Shown here in pieces: positions 1 through 6,445 of a stretch of DNA of 22,486 bases (position 1 is the first letter of the stretch; the number at the start of each line of letters is the position of its first letter). Source of the stretch: Flavobacteriaceae bacterium (lineage in GTDB: Bacteria > Bacteroidota > Bacteroidia > Flavobacteriales > Flavobacteriaceae); NCBI GenBank assembly GCA_030829155.1, contig JAURBD010000019.1, positions 1 to 22,486 on the forward strand. Direction: 5' to 3'. A program made the position numbers and the translations under genes. The notes beneath the pieces were generated by a model. The model made no database searches, was not told the origin of the DNA, and saw only the letters and a list, made by a program, of their open reading frames with translations.

Positions 1-366
1 AGTATAATTGTCAAAATCGTTTTTGTATTTGACTGTTGCTATTCTAGAAATTCTTGGAGTTATGTATTCTAAAAAAAAAGGAAATTGCTCTTTAATATCC
101 GACAAATCGTCATTCCTAAACTCAATTCTTCTGTTGGATTTAAATCCATTATAAGGTTTGGAAGTCTTACCTGGGAATAAAAAAATTACATTGGTTGCAT
201 CATCTAAGAAAAATTCCTGAAATTGATTTTTCAATCCATTACCAAAACCAAATAAAATGATGAAAATAAAAATACCTAGTGCAACAGTAAAGCCTGAAAG
301 GAAGGTTCTGAGTTTATTCTTTCGAATGGTTTCGAAAATTTCTTGCCAGCGATCTCTATTAAACAT
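1..366 (-). CDS. ABC transporter permease, MacB/FtsX type (partial, N-terminal 122 aa)
   Basis: The reading frame runs from an ATG at 366 to the window edge without a stop, so only the N terminus is present. It opens with a short cytoplasmic segment rich in charged residues (MFNRDRWQEIFETIRKNK), then one hydrophobic helix at about residues 22-45, then a soluble extracytoplasmic stretch with PRISR. This is the usual N-terminal plan of MacB/FtsX-type permeases: cytoplasmic tail, first transmembrane helix, large periplasmic domain. The start overlaps the end of the ATPase gene by 8 nt, so the two are translationally coupled and form one ABC exporter. The substrate cannot be read from the sequence. 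Family members move lipoproteins, peptides or macrolides, or act as mechanotransmitters. Confidence 0.85.
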   Translation of the reverse strand, partial: MFNRDRWQEIFETIRKNKLRTFLSGFTVALGIFIFIILFGFGNGLKNQFQEFFLDDATNVIFLFPGKTSKPYNGFKSNRRIEFRNDDLSDIKEQFPFFLEYITPRISRIATVKYKNDFDNYT

Positions 367-1060
367 AATCAGCTGCTAAAACTTGTTTGACCTTACTGTC
401 TTCAACAATAACCCCATCTTTAAGCTTGACAATTCGCTTACACATTTTTGCTATGTCCTCTTCGTGAGTAACCACCAAAATTGTATTTCCTTCTTCATTA
501 ATTTTTTGAATCAGATCCATTACCTCATAAGAGGTTTTAGTGTCTAGTGCTCCTGTTGGTTCATCCGCCAAAAGTACTTTGGGTTTTGAGGCCATAGCTC
601 TTGCAATTGCTACACGTTGTTTTTGTCCACCAGAAAGTTCACTTGGCAAATGTGTTGACCAATCAGCTAAGCCAACTCTTGTCAAATATTCCAATGCTTG
701 TTCTTGACGTTCTTTTCGAGCTACTCCCTGATAGTAGAGAGGTAGAGATACATTTTCAAGTGCCGATTTGTAATTAATAAGATTAAAAGACTGAAAAACA
801 AAACCTAAAAATTTATTTCTGTATTTGGCCGCTTTTGTTTCATCTAATTCTTTTATCAAAACATTATCAAGGGTGTAGGAACCTTCATCCAAAATATCTA
901 ACATACCAAGTATGTTGAGAAGTGTAGATTTACCTGAACCTGACGAACCCATAATCGCAACCAATTCGCCTTCCTCTACTTCAAAGTCAATGCCTTTTAA
1001 GACATGAAGAGATGAGTTGCCCATTCTATAAGACTTGTGTAGGTTTTTAATTTTTATCAT
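359..1060 (-). CDS. ABC transporter ATP-binding protein, MacB/LolD family
   Basis: A complete 233-aa nucleotide-binding subunit. Visible motifs are Walker A GSSGSGKST (residues 38-46), the Q-loop glutamine at 90 in VFQSFN, the signature LSGGQ at 142-146, Walker B VLLADE ending at E167 followed by PTGALD, and the H-loop histidine at 199 in VTHE. Length and the ADEPTGALD wording are typical of the LolD/MacB/FtsE subgroup, which pairs with FtsX-fold permeases. The next gene, overlapping by 8 nt, encodes such a permease. The protein should sit on the cytoplasmic face of the inner membrane and hydrolyse ATP to drive the permease. I saw no clear TAnnTTTG promoter in the 70 nt before the start. The gene could be read through from the oxidase cluster upstream or have a promoter I cannot recognise. 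Substrate unknown. Confidence 0.93.
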   Translation of the reverse strand: MIKIKNLHKSYRMGNSSLHVLKGIDFEVEEGELVAIMGSSGSGKSTLLNILGMLDILDEGSYTLDNVLIKELDETKAAKYRNKFLGFVFQSFNLINYKSALENVSLPLYYQGVARKERQEQALEYLTRVGLADWSTHLPSELSGGQKQRVAIARAMASKPKVLLADEPTGALDTKTSYEVMDLIQKINEEGNTILVVTHEEDIAKMCKRIVKLKDGVIVEDSKVKQVLAADYV

Positions 1061-1130
1061 GTATGGAAAATAAAAAATGACTTTTAATTATCTGTAAGAC
1101 GTCGGTTGGAACGAAATGTTACAAAAAAAA

Positions 1131-1346
1131 TCATTTATTTAATAGTCTAAAAACTACATAGCCTACAATACCTACCAAGACATATGGGATTGCCATTAAA
1201 TATACAATACCATCATTGATTCCTTTAGCTGTTTGTTGCCCTTCTTCTGATTCCAAAACAGCTCTACACATTGAGCACTGTGCTTCTAAATCGATAGGTG
1301 TGATTAAAAACAAAATAAAACTTAAATAAATGATTTTTTTAATCAT
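1131..1346 (-). CDS. Small secreted/membrane protein with N-terminal CxxC (unknown function)
   Basis: A 71-aa protein with no family name that I can give safely. Residues 1-22 look like a signal peptide (MIKK start, hydrophobic core, LEA before the predicted cut). The mature chain would begin Q23-C24-S-M-C27, putting a C-x-x-C pair at the very N terminus on the periplasmic side. A short acidic linker (about 28-47) follows, then one transmembrane helix (about 48-67) and a basic tail. The site is not a good lipobox because Q precedes the first Cys. It is the last gene of the run after SCO and DUF420, 6 nt from DUF420. That position suggests a part in cytochrome oxidase assembly, perhaps metal or thiol handling. 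This role is inference from context and the cysteine pair only. Confidence 0.8.
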   Translation of the reverse strand: MIKKIIYLSFILFLITPIDLEAQCSMCRAVLESEEGQQTAKGINDGIVYLMAIPYVLVGIVGYVVFRLLNK

Positions 1347-1352
1347 GTGATC

Positions 1353-1880
1353 TTAGTTGTAATAAGGTGATATCATTAAATATACAATTACCCCTGTTAT
1401 CGTTACATACAACCAAATTGGAAAGGTAATTCGTGCGATTTTTCTGTGCAAGGTAAATTGCTGCGTAAATGCCCGAACATAAGAAATTAAAACTAAAGGG
1501 ATTATCGTAATTGATAACAAAATATGTGATATTAAAATAAAGTAATAAACGTTTTTAACCCATCCTTCCCCTCCAAAAGGAGTAGGGTCCGAAGTCAAAT
1601 GGTATGCTACATACATAATCAAAAAAACTAGGGAGAGCCCTATGGCTGTTTTCATTAATTGCTCGTGCAAATTAATTTTACGATTCTTTATTGCCCACAA
1701 TGCAAAAAGGAGTATGATTGCTGTGTAACCATTAACAGCAGCATAAATTGGTGGTAAAAATGAAAGTGGCTTAACATTTTCTAGACGAATACCAAACAGA
1801 ATTGCCACAACAACTGGGATTACAACAGAAATTACAATAATCCAGTTTTTATATTTAAGAGAAGATTTTTTTACACTCAT
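1353..1880 (-). CDS. DUF420 family membrane protein (CtaM/YozB-like)
   Basis: A 175-aa integral membrane protein with about five hydrophobic helices (roughly 13-30, 46-64, 77-95, 112-134 and 151-169). Histidines sit at or near helix ends at 72 (LHEQLMK), 94 (AYHLTSD), 119 (ISHILLS) and 145 (LHRKIAR); this spaced-histidine pattern is characteristic of DUF420. Family knowledge: the Staphylococcus aureus member CtaM is needed for function of the heme A-dependent terminal oxidase. It may bind metal or heme, but that is not shown here. The gene lies 5 nt after the SCO gene and 6 nt before the 71-aa gene, in a compact oxidase assembly block, which fits a role in maturing cytochrome c oxidase in the inner membrane. 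Confidence 0.85.
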   Translation of the reverse strand: MSVKKSSLKYKNWIIVISVVIPVVVAILFGIRLENVKPLSFLPPIYAAVNGYTAIILLFALWAIKNRKINLHEQLMKTAIGLSLVFLIMYVAYHLTSDPTPFGGEGWVKNVYYFILISHILLSITIIPLVLISYVRAFTQQFTLHRKIARITFPIWLYVTITGVIVYLMISPYYN

Positions 1881-1885
1881 AAAAA

Positions 1886-2590
1886 TTAATTTTCATTTAA
1901 TAATAGTTTGATATCAGTTAGGAGCATATCTACACCTGATTCTTCAACATCCTCCTGATCAAGTCCAGAATAGTAAACAATTGGGTTGCCGTGAGAATCT
2001 TCCCTAGATCGAATAAATCCATTTTTATCAATCAAAGCAAAATAACCTTGATGTTCAAAGCCCCCTGCCACTGCTAGATTAATTTCAGCAAAAATATTAA
2101 ACCCTTTGTTGGCTAGATCATAAACAGATGTTTTAGATCCTGTTAAAAAATTCCAGTAATCATTTTGACCAACATAGCCTTCAGCGTATTTTTTTAAAAT
2201 TGAGGGAGTATCGTAATCGGGATCAATAGTGAAAGAGGCAATACCAAAATCCTCCCTAGCTCCATAAGCATCATTAAGAATTTTCATATTTTTATTCATA
2301 ATTGGGCAAATGGATGGGCAACGGGAAAAGAAAAATTCAATTACATAAACTTTACCTAAGTAATCTTCATTTGAAATGTATAAACTGTCTTGATTTAAAA
2401 AAAGAAAATCTGGCACCTTTTTAGAGTTTCCATTTATCTTGATAAAGTCAAGAGCTTTAAAACCTGGTTTTACAGAACGACTGCTCTCAACAGTAGCTCC
2501 CTTTTTTAATCGATTGAAAATTTTTGGCACTACAATTACAGCGAAAATAAAAACAACAACAAATAGTCCAAAATAAGAGGTTTTTTTCAT
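1886..2590 (-). CDS. SCO1/SenC family copper chaperone for cytochrome c oxidase
   Basis: A 234-aa thioredoxin-fold protein anchored by one N-terminal helix (about 6-24), so its soluble domain faces the periplasm. The copper-binding set of the SCO family is complete: C91 and C95 in CPSIC, and H180 in EHQGYF, followed by the family strand ALIDKNGFIR. SCO proteins deliver copper to, or reduce, the CuA site of oxidase subunit II. Neighbours fit: DUF420 lies 5 nt downstream, and oxidase subunits III and IV lie upstream. A perfect TAnnTTTG box ends only 4 nt before the ATG, so this gene may also have its own near-leaderless promoter. The loop around 175 (AVAGGFEH) is where the metal histidine normally sits. 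I am sure of the family; whether the main role is metal delivery or thiol reduction is open. Confidence 0.93.
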   Translation of the reverse strand: MKKTSYFGLFVVVFIFAVIVVPKIFNRLKKGATVESSRSVKPGFKALDFIKINGNSKKVPDFLFLNQDSLYISNEDYLGKVYVIEFFFSRCPSICPIMNKNMKILNDAYGAREDFGIASFTIDPDYDTPSILKKYAEGYVGQNDYWNFLTGSKTSVYDLANKGFNIFAEINLAVAGGFEHQGYFALIDKNGFIRSREDSHGNPIVYYSGLDQEDVEESGVDMLLTDIKLLLNEN

Positions 2591-2594
2591 GCTT

Positions 2595-2623
2595 CAAAGA
2601 TACTTAATCTACTTCAAAATCAG
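2595..2623 (-). promoter_or_regulatory. Candidate promoter of the SCO gene
   Basis: On the minus strand TATCTTTG (2602-2595) matches the Bacteroidota -7 consensus TAnnTTTG exactly. An imperfect -33 (CTG, 2623-2621, against TTG) lies 18 nt upstream. The box ends 4 nt before the ATG at 2590, so a transcript from here would be almost leaderless. It sits in the longest internal gap of the oxidase cluster (54 nt). The pattern match is seen; promoter activity is inferred. Confidence 0.4.
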
Positions 2624-2644
2624 ACTCCTTATACTAAAACTAGT

Positions 2645-3310
2645 TTATTTTTGTCGTTTTGTATTATTTTTTTTAAGCGCCAATCGGTATTCTGCAAGAA
2701 TAACTTTGACGTCATCGGTCATCTTGTTATTCAATTCTGCTACCGAAGAAGCATTATAGCCAAAAAGAGTTCCAACATCTTCATCATCATCTCGTCCTCT
2801 CAATTTAAGAGAGCGATCTACGATGAAAACAGTTGATGTACTTTGTTGAGGTGATAAACTTACATCAGAATTAAAGGTTTCGAATAAGGTTTTAATTTGA
2901 TTGGGAGATCCAAAAATAAAATTCCATTTTACCATATCGGTACCTACCCCTTCTTGTAACTCTGATAAAATAGTTTTTGTTTGTTCTTGAGCTCCATCTT
3001 CAACAGCAAATACAAACTGAAAATCTTTAAATTGATAAAAACGTTTGTAAATCTTTTGATTTAGATTAAAAGCATCTCCTTTTTTATTTTCAATATCGTT
3101 ACCCCAAAAACCAAAAATGGTAATTCGATCTTTTAATTGAACGGTATCTCCACGCAATGAACTCCAAGAGGATATTTCAGGAAGATTTTCTGTTAGAACT
3201 GGCAGTTTTGCAAAATTGTTAATCCCAGAAGCGAAAAATAGATATATGACTATGGGAAATACAAAAAGTATTCCCAGAACTATATACTTTTTAAAATCGT
3301 TACTAATCAT
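2645..3310 (-). CDS. Membrane-anchored SCO-like protein lacking cysteines (unknown function)
   Basis: A 221-aa protein with one N-terminal transmembrane helix (about 9-28) and a soluble periplasmic domain. The domain order resembles a thioredoxin/SCO fold: strand ITIFGFWGND (63-72) where SCO proteins have the strand before CxxxC, a helix (NLNQKIYKRF), strand FQFVFAVEDG (97-106), and later STVFIVDRSLKLRGR (159-173), matching the SCO strand ALIDKNGFIR. There is no cysteine in the whole protein, and the metal histidine is absent from the matching loop, so it cannot bind copper as SCO does. It lies between subunit IV (9 nt) and the true SCO gene (54 nt). A structural or scaffold role in oxidase assembly is possible. 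The SCO-like reading rests on my by-eye alignment and is moderate; that this is a real gene is clear. Confidence 0.85.
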   Translation of the reverse strand: MISNDFKKYIVLGILFVFPIVIYLFFASGINNFAKLPVLTENLPEISSWSSLRGDTVQLKDRITIFGFWGNDIENKKGDAFNLNQKIYKRFYQFKDFQFVFAVEDGAQEQTKTILSELQEGVGTDMVKWNFIFGSPNQIKTLFETFNSDVSLSPQQSTSTVFIVDRSLKLRGRDDDEDVGTLFGYNASSVAELNNKMTDDVKVILAEYRLALKKNNTKRQK

Positions 3311-3319
3311 CCTATATGA

Positions 3320-3703
3320 TTAGAAGTTCCAACTTACAAATCCAGTACGCATTACCTCATAAATATAATCTGCTTCTAATAAAAGGATAAAACACAAGTA
3401 GGGAATTAAGACAACTAATGGAAGTACAATTGACCCCTTAAGACTACCTTTCTCATCACGAATGTGCATAAAGTCCCAAGCAATATAATACGCTTTTACA
3501 ATGGTTAATATGATGAATATCCAATTCAGTATCTTCATACCTAAAAACATACTCATAAGACTTTGAGGTTTCAAAATTCCAAGTACAACCTCAATTGTTG
3601 TGACTATGGAAAGGAAAATCAAAACACCCCAAATTTTCTGAACGTTTGATTTGAATTTTAACAATCCTCTAAAAATGGCTAAATTTTCTGTGTCGTGTGC
3701 CAT
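3320..3703 (-). CDS. Cytochrome c oxidase subunit IV family protein
   Basis: A 127-aa membrane protein with three helices (about 21-42, 55-75 and 91-113). Between helices two and three it carries KAYYIAWDFMHIRDEK, the hallmark loop of prokaryotic subunit IV (lysine-alanine, FMH, acidic residue). This small subunit packs against subunit III and supports assembly of the heme-copper oxidase; it holds no cofactor. I chose the ATG at 3703 because it leaves a 20-nt gap after the subunit III stop and gives the usual short hydrophilic N terminus (MAHDTENLAIF). A longer in-frame start at 3781 would add 26 residues inside the subunit III gene and is less likely. The stop lies 9 nt before the SCO-like gene. 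Confidence 0.88.
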   Translation of the reverse strand: MAHDTENLAIFRGLLKFKSNVQKIWGVLIFLSIVTTIEVVLGILKPQSLMSMFLGMKILNWIFIILTIVKAYYIAWDFMHIRDEKGSLKGSIVLPLVVLIPYLCFILLLEADYIYEVMRTGFVSWNF

Positions 3704-3723
3704 GATGGTATTTATTATATTAG

Positions 3724-4704
3724 TTAAACGAGATAGAAGAAGGTAAATACGAATACCCATACTAAATCTACAAAGTGCCAATAAAGTCCTACTTTTTCAA
3801 CCATTTCATAGTGCCCTCTTTTCTCATAAGTCCCCATGATTACATTGAAAAAAATGATAATATTTATTACAACCCCCGAGAAAACGTGAAAACCATGAAA
3901 ACCTGTTATGAAGAAAAAGAAATCTGCAAAAAGACGATTCCCGTATTCATTGTGAACTAGGTTTGCACCCTCTACTACGTTTATGGCTTCATTTACTTTC
4001 TGTAAAGATTCTTCTCTTGAAAGGATTATTTTGTGACCCAATTCATCAATTTTTTCGCTCTTAACAACTAGATTTCCGTTTGCAGCAAAACCTGCTGCAA
4101 CCTCTTCAACACTATAACTAGGCAACGATGTTTCTGAAAGAAACCAGATTCCATTACTGTTTTCATGTGTAGTTCTAGGGGAATCAATATTTGCAGCAAA
4201 AGTTTCTAAGGCAACACGTTTACCTGTTTCTGCATCCATAAACTGTAAAATTTGACCGCCTCTAGTTTCTAATGCACCATACTCACCTTTGATGAAATTT
4301 TTCCACTCCCAAGCTTGAGATCCAACAAAAATTGCTCCACCAATAATAGTAAGTAGCATATAGAAGGTAACTTTCGCCTTATTCATATGATGGCCTGCAT
4401 CAACAGCTAGAACCATTGTTACTGATGAAAAAATAAGAATAAAAGTCATCAAAGCAACATAGTACATAGGAGCATCTACTCCATGAAAAAATGGAAAATG
4501 AGTGAAAACCTCATCAGCTATTGGCCATGAATTAATATTTTTAAATCTTGAAAAACCATAAGCAACTAAAAAACCTGTGAAAGTCAAAGCATCTGAAACG
4601 ATGAAAAACCACATCATCAATTTTCCGTAACTAGAACCCAGTGGCTTGTTACCTCCACTCCAAATGCTGGTTTCTTCGCTTATATTATTTGCTGTAACTT
4701 CCAT
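3724..4704 (-). CDS. Heme-copper oxidase subunit III (long form with about 110-aa insertion)
   Basis: A 326-aa subunit III of cytochrome c oxidase. Recognisable parts are the helix MMWFFIVSDALTFTGFLVAY (30-49), a second helix with the HH pair at 105-106, FVGSQAWEW (126-134, keeping the family acidic residue E133), the signature FITGFHGFHVFSGV (265-278), and the final YWHFVDLVWVFVFTFFY. Between E133 and the TGFHG helix, where most subunits III have a short loop, there is a soluble segment of about 110 residues (140-255) rich in charged residues and with no transmembrane helix. Subunit III binds no metal; it stabilises the proton-uptake path of subunit I. The gene follows a shorter subunit III gene after a 41-nt gap. 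The start ATG at 4704 gives the expected short hydrophilic N terminus. Confidence 0.93.
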   Translation of the reverse strand: MEVTANNISEETSIWSGGNKPLGSSYGKLMMWFFIVSDALTFTGFLVAYGFSRFKNINSWPIADEVFTHFPFFHGVDAPMYYVALMTFILIFSSVTMVLAVDAGHHMNKAKVTFYMLLTIIGGAIFVGSQAWEWKNFIKGEYGALETRGGQILQFMDAETGKRVALETFAANIDSPRTTHENSNGIWFLSETSLPSYSVEEVAAGFAANGNLVVKSEKIDELGHKIILSREESLQKVNEAINVVEGANLVHNEYGNRLFADFFFFITGFHGFHVFSGVVINIIIFFNVIMGTYEKRGHYEMVEKVGLYWHFVDLVWVFVFTFFYLV

Positions 4705-4728
4705 AAAAGGTGCTAAATTTTAATTTTA

Positions 4729-4736
4729 CAAAAATA
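4729..4736 (-). promoter_or_regulatory. Possible -7 element before the long subunit III gene
   Basis: The minus strand reads TATTTTTG, a match to TAnnTTTG, 24 nt before the ATG at 4704. The nearest TTG upstream (4765-4763) is 26 bp away, which is too far. The region is A/T-only and could match by chance, so this is weak. Confidence 0.2.
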
Positions 4737-4745
4737 GTGTTTTTT

Positions 4746-5318
4746 TTAATTATTTATTGTCACAAAAACGTACAAATATATCCACAAAAAATCTAGAAAG
4801 TGCCAAAATAATTCTGCTAATTCATATCCTAATTTATCGCTGGGAGAATATGCGTTTTTATAGGTTTTAACTATAACAATAGACAAAACTATCAATCCTC
4901 CAAAAACATGAACAAGGTGAAGTAAAACAAGAACATACAAAAATGATGTTGTTATCGAACTCTCGGCACCAGTAAAGTAATATCCCTTTTCGATGATCTG
5001 TGAAAATCCATTAAATTGAAAATATATAAACGCTAATGCCAAACCTAGAGTTGCCCAAAGGAATAATTTTTGGCTTACTGTTTTTCCCTGATTCAAAGCT
5101 TTCTTTCCTAGAAAAAAAGTAATACTACTCAAAAGAATAATTATTGTACTGTATAAAAAAACAGAGGGTAATTCAAACGAAGCCAGCCAATCCGATCTTG
5201 AACTGCTTACCACATATGCACTTGTCAGGCCTGCAAAAGTCATTGTCATGCTTATCATAGCAAACCAAAGCATCATTTTTTTTGCCTCAGTATTTTTTTT
5301 TTGAAGGGTACTTTCCAT
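4746..5318 (-). CDS. Heme-copper oxidase subunit III (short paralogue)
   Basis: A 190-aa, five-helix subunit III. Helices lie at about 15-36, 53-70, 84-103, 124-149 and 167-188. Family marks are MMLWFAMISMTMTFAG near the N terminus, LVLLHLVHVFGGL (131-142, replacing TGFHGFHV) and ELFWHFLDFLWIYLY at the end. The position held by an acidic residue in the long copy (QAWEW) reads QFNGF here (101-105), so this copy has lost that acid. The ATG directly abuts the cyoE stop codon (TAAATG), implying coupled translation. With the long subunit III downstream, it forms a tandem pair probably built into one oxidase or assembly intermediate. It lacks the large insertion of its neighbour. Confidence 0.9.
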   Translation of the reverse strand: MESTLQKKNTEAKKMMLWFAMISMTMTFAGLTSAYVVSSSRSDWLASFELPSVFLYSTIIILLSSITFFLGKKALNQGKTVSQKLFLWATLGLALAFIYFQFNGFSQIIEKGYYFTGAESSITTSFLYVLVLLHLVHVFGGLIVLSIVIVKTYKNAYSPSDKLGYELAELFWHFLDFLWIYLYVFVTINN

Positions 5319-6227
5319 TTACTTAATAATTTTATCAATTACATATACTATTTGAATCAGTGTAATATATCCTACACTGGAAAACATGAGTTTTTTTGCT
5401 GCAATAGTAGTCTTTTGAATCATCAACTCCAAAGCAAAAAACAACATAATAAGTCCTAAAACTACTACAATTACTGCTCCCCAAATACTCAAATCAAAAC
5501 TTCCAGTATAGGAAGTCGCGGGAAGCACTGAAGCCAAAATCATCCAAAGTGTGTAAAACACAATTTGGAAAGCTGTTGTATTATCTGCTTTTCCAGTAGG
5601 TAACATTTTAAAACCTGCTCGCTTATAATCCTTGTCAAGCATCCATCCTATTGCCCAAAAATGGGGAAACTGCCAAAAAAACTGTATCAAAAATAAAACC
5701 CCTGGTTCAATCCCAAAATGATTTGAATAAGCTACCCAACCTAACATAAAAGGGATAGCGCCTGGAAAAGCACCAACAAATACAGCAAGTGGGGTTTTTG
5801 TCTTCAGTGGGGTGTATACACAAACATACAAGAAGATAGAAATACCTCCAAAAAAAGCCGTTCTTATATTTATTGTAAATAAAACTAATAATCCAAGAAG
5901 TGTTAATATTGTTGCAATTATTGATGCAGTTTTAACAGACATTCTTCCTGATGGTAGAGGTCTGTTTTTAGTTCGGTCCATCAATGCATCGAGATCCTTT
6001 TCTAAAATTTGATTAAACGCATTAGAAGCTCCAACCATGAAATAGCCACCAAAAGCTAATAAAACAACATCTATAATTGAAGGGTTCTCAGCAGCCAAAA
6101 AGTAACCTGCTAAAGAAGAAAAAACAACGCTAATTGACAACCTTACTTTTGTAATTTCTTTAAAGTTATTTATAAAAACTGAAAAAGCCGACTCTACAGG
6201 CGACAAACGAATTTTTTCTACTTTCAT
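5319..6227 (-). CDS. cyoE: Protoheme IX farnesyltransferase (heme O synthase)
   Basis: A 302-aa inner-membrane UbiA-family prenyltransferase that adds a farnesyl group to heme B to make heme O, the precursor of heme A. The first aspartate-rich motif is NQILEKDLDALMDRTKNRP (72-90), with D78, D80 and D84-R85 for magnesium-diphosphate binding. The second is in the loop after QFPHFWAIGWM: DKDYKRAGFKMLP (198-210). YTPLKTKTP (138-146) is another family signature. About nine helices are visible. The ATG at 6227 is chosen over an in-frame TTG at 6239 because the TTG lies inside a TAnnTTTG promoter box. It is the first gene of the oxidase assembly cluster and directly abuts the short subunit III gene. 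Confidence 0.95.
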   Translation of the reverse strand: MKVEKIRLSPVESAFSVFINNFKEITKVRLSISVVFSSLAGYFLAAENPSIIDVVLLAFGGYFMVGASNAFNQILEKDLDALMDRTKNRPLPSGRMSVKTASIIATILTLLGLLVLFTINIRTAFFGGISIFLYVCVYTPLKTKTPLAVFVGAFPGAIPFMLGWVAYSNHFGIEPGVLFLIQFFWQFPHFWAIGWMLDKDYKRAGFKMLPTGKADNTTAFQIVFYTLWMILASVLPATSYTGSFDLSIWGAVIVVVLGLIMLFFALELMIQKTTIAAKKLMFSSVGYITLIQIVYVIDKIIK

Positions 6228-6236
6228 AATCTTGTG

Positions 6237-6266
6237 CAAAGGTAGTACACAATAACGTATTTACAA
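6237..6266 (-). promoter_or_regulatory. Promoter of the cyoE/oxidase cluster
   Basis: On the minus strand TTG (6266-6264), a 19-bp spacer and TACCTTTG (6244-6237) fit the Bacteroidota consensus TTG-N17-23-TAnnTTTG. The box ends 9 nt before the ATG at 6227, so the leader is very short. An inverted repeat lies just upstream (6274-6305). Confidence 0.65.
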
Positions 6267-6273
6267 TAAAAAC

Positions 6274-6305
6274 TGAAGTCTAAATTCTATGATTTTAAGA
6301 CTTCA
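6274..6305. repeat. Inverted repeat upstream of the cyoE promoter (possible operator)
   Basis: TGAAGTCT (6274-6281) and AGACTTCA (6298-6305) are perfect 8-bp inverted arms with a 16-bp spacer. The near edge is 7 bp upstream of the -33 element, where an activator dimer would usually bind. No U-tract follows on either strand, so it does not look like a terminator. The remaining intergenic DNA (6306-6401) holds a second TAnnTTTG match (6327-6320) without a good -33. Confidence 0.4.
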
Positions 6306-6398
6306 CAAATCCCACAATTCAAATCTACAATAATTGTTCTGGCATAGGCTAATTTTCAATCTGGCTTATATTTTTTAATCAATCTGAATATACAAAAC

Positions 6399-6427
6399 AA
6401 AAAAACCCGAAGTAAACTTCGGGTTTT
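6399..6427 (-). terminator. Rho-independent terminator after tonB
   Basis: A perfect 11-bp stem (AAAACCCGAAG 6402-6412 with CTTCGGGTTTT 6417-6427) has a 4-nt loop. On the minus strand the GC core is followed by a T-rich tract (run of T at 6405-6399, then TGTTTTG). It starts 19 nt after the tonB stop codon. It separates the gcvH-tonB unit from the oxidase cluster. Confidence 0.9.
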
Positions 6428-6445
6428 ATATGAATTAAATTATTC

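Noticed and set aside
2651..3960. Plus-strand open frames opposite the SCO-like and subunit III genes (2651-2836 and 3775-3960)
   Set aside because: No start signals, no family resemblance, and fully antisense to confident genes.
1131..6227. The oxidase cluster as a complete terminal oxidase operon
   Set aside because: Catalytic subunits I and II are absent; only heme synthesis, subunits III/IV and assembly factors are here.
6356..6386. Direct repeat TCAATCTG (6356-6363 and 6379-6386) upstream of cyoE
   Set aside because: Two 8-bp copies in AT-rich DNA far from the promoter are within chance expectation.
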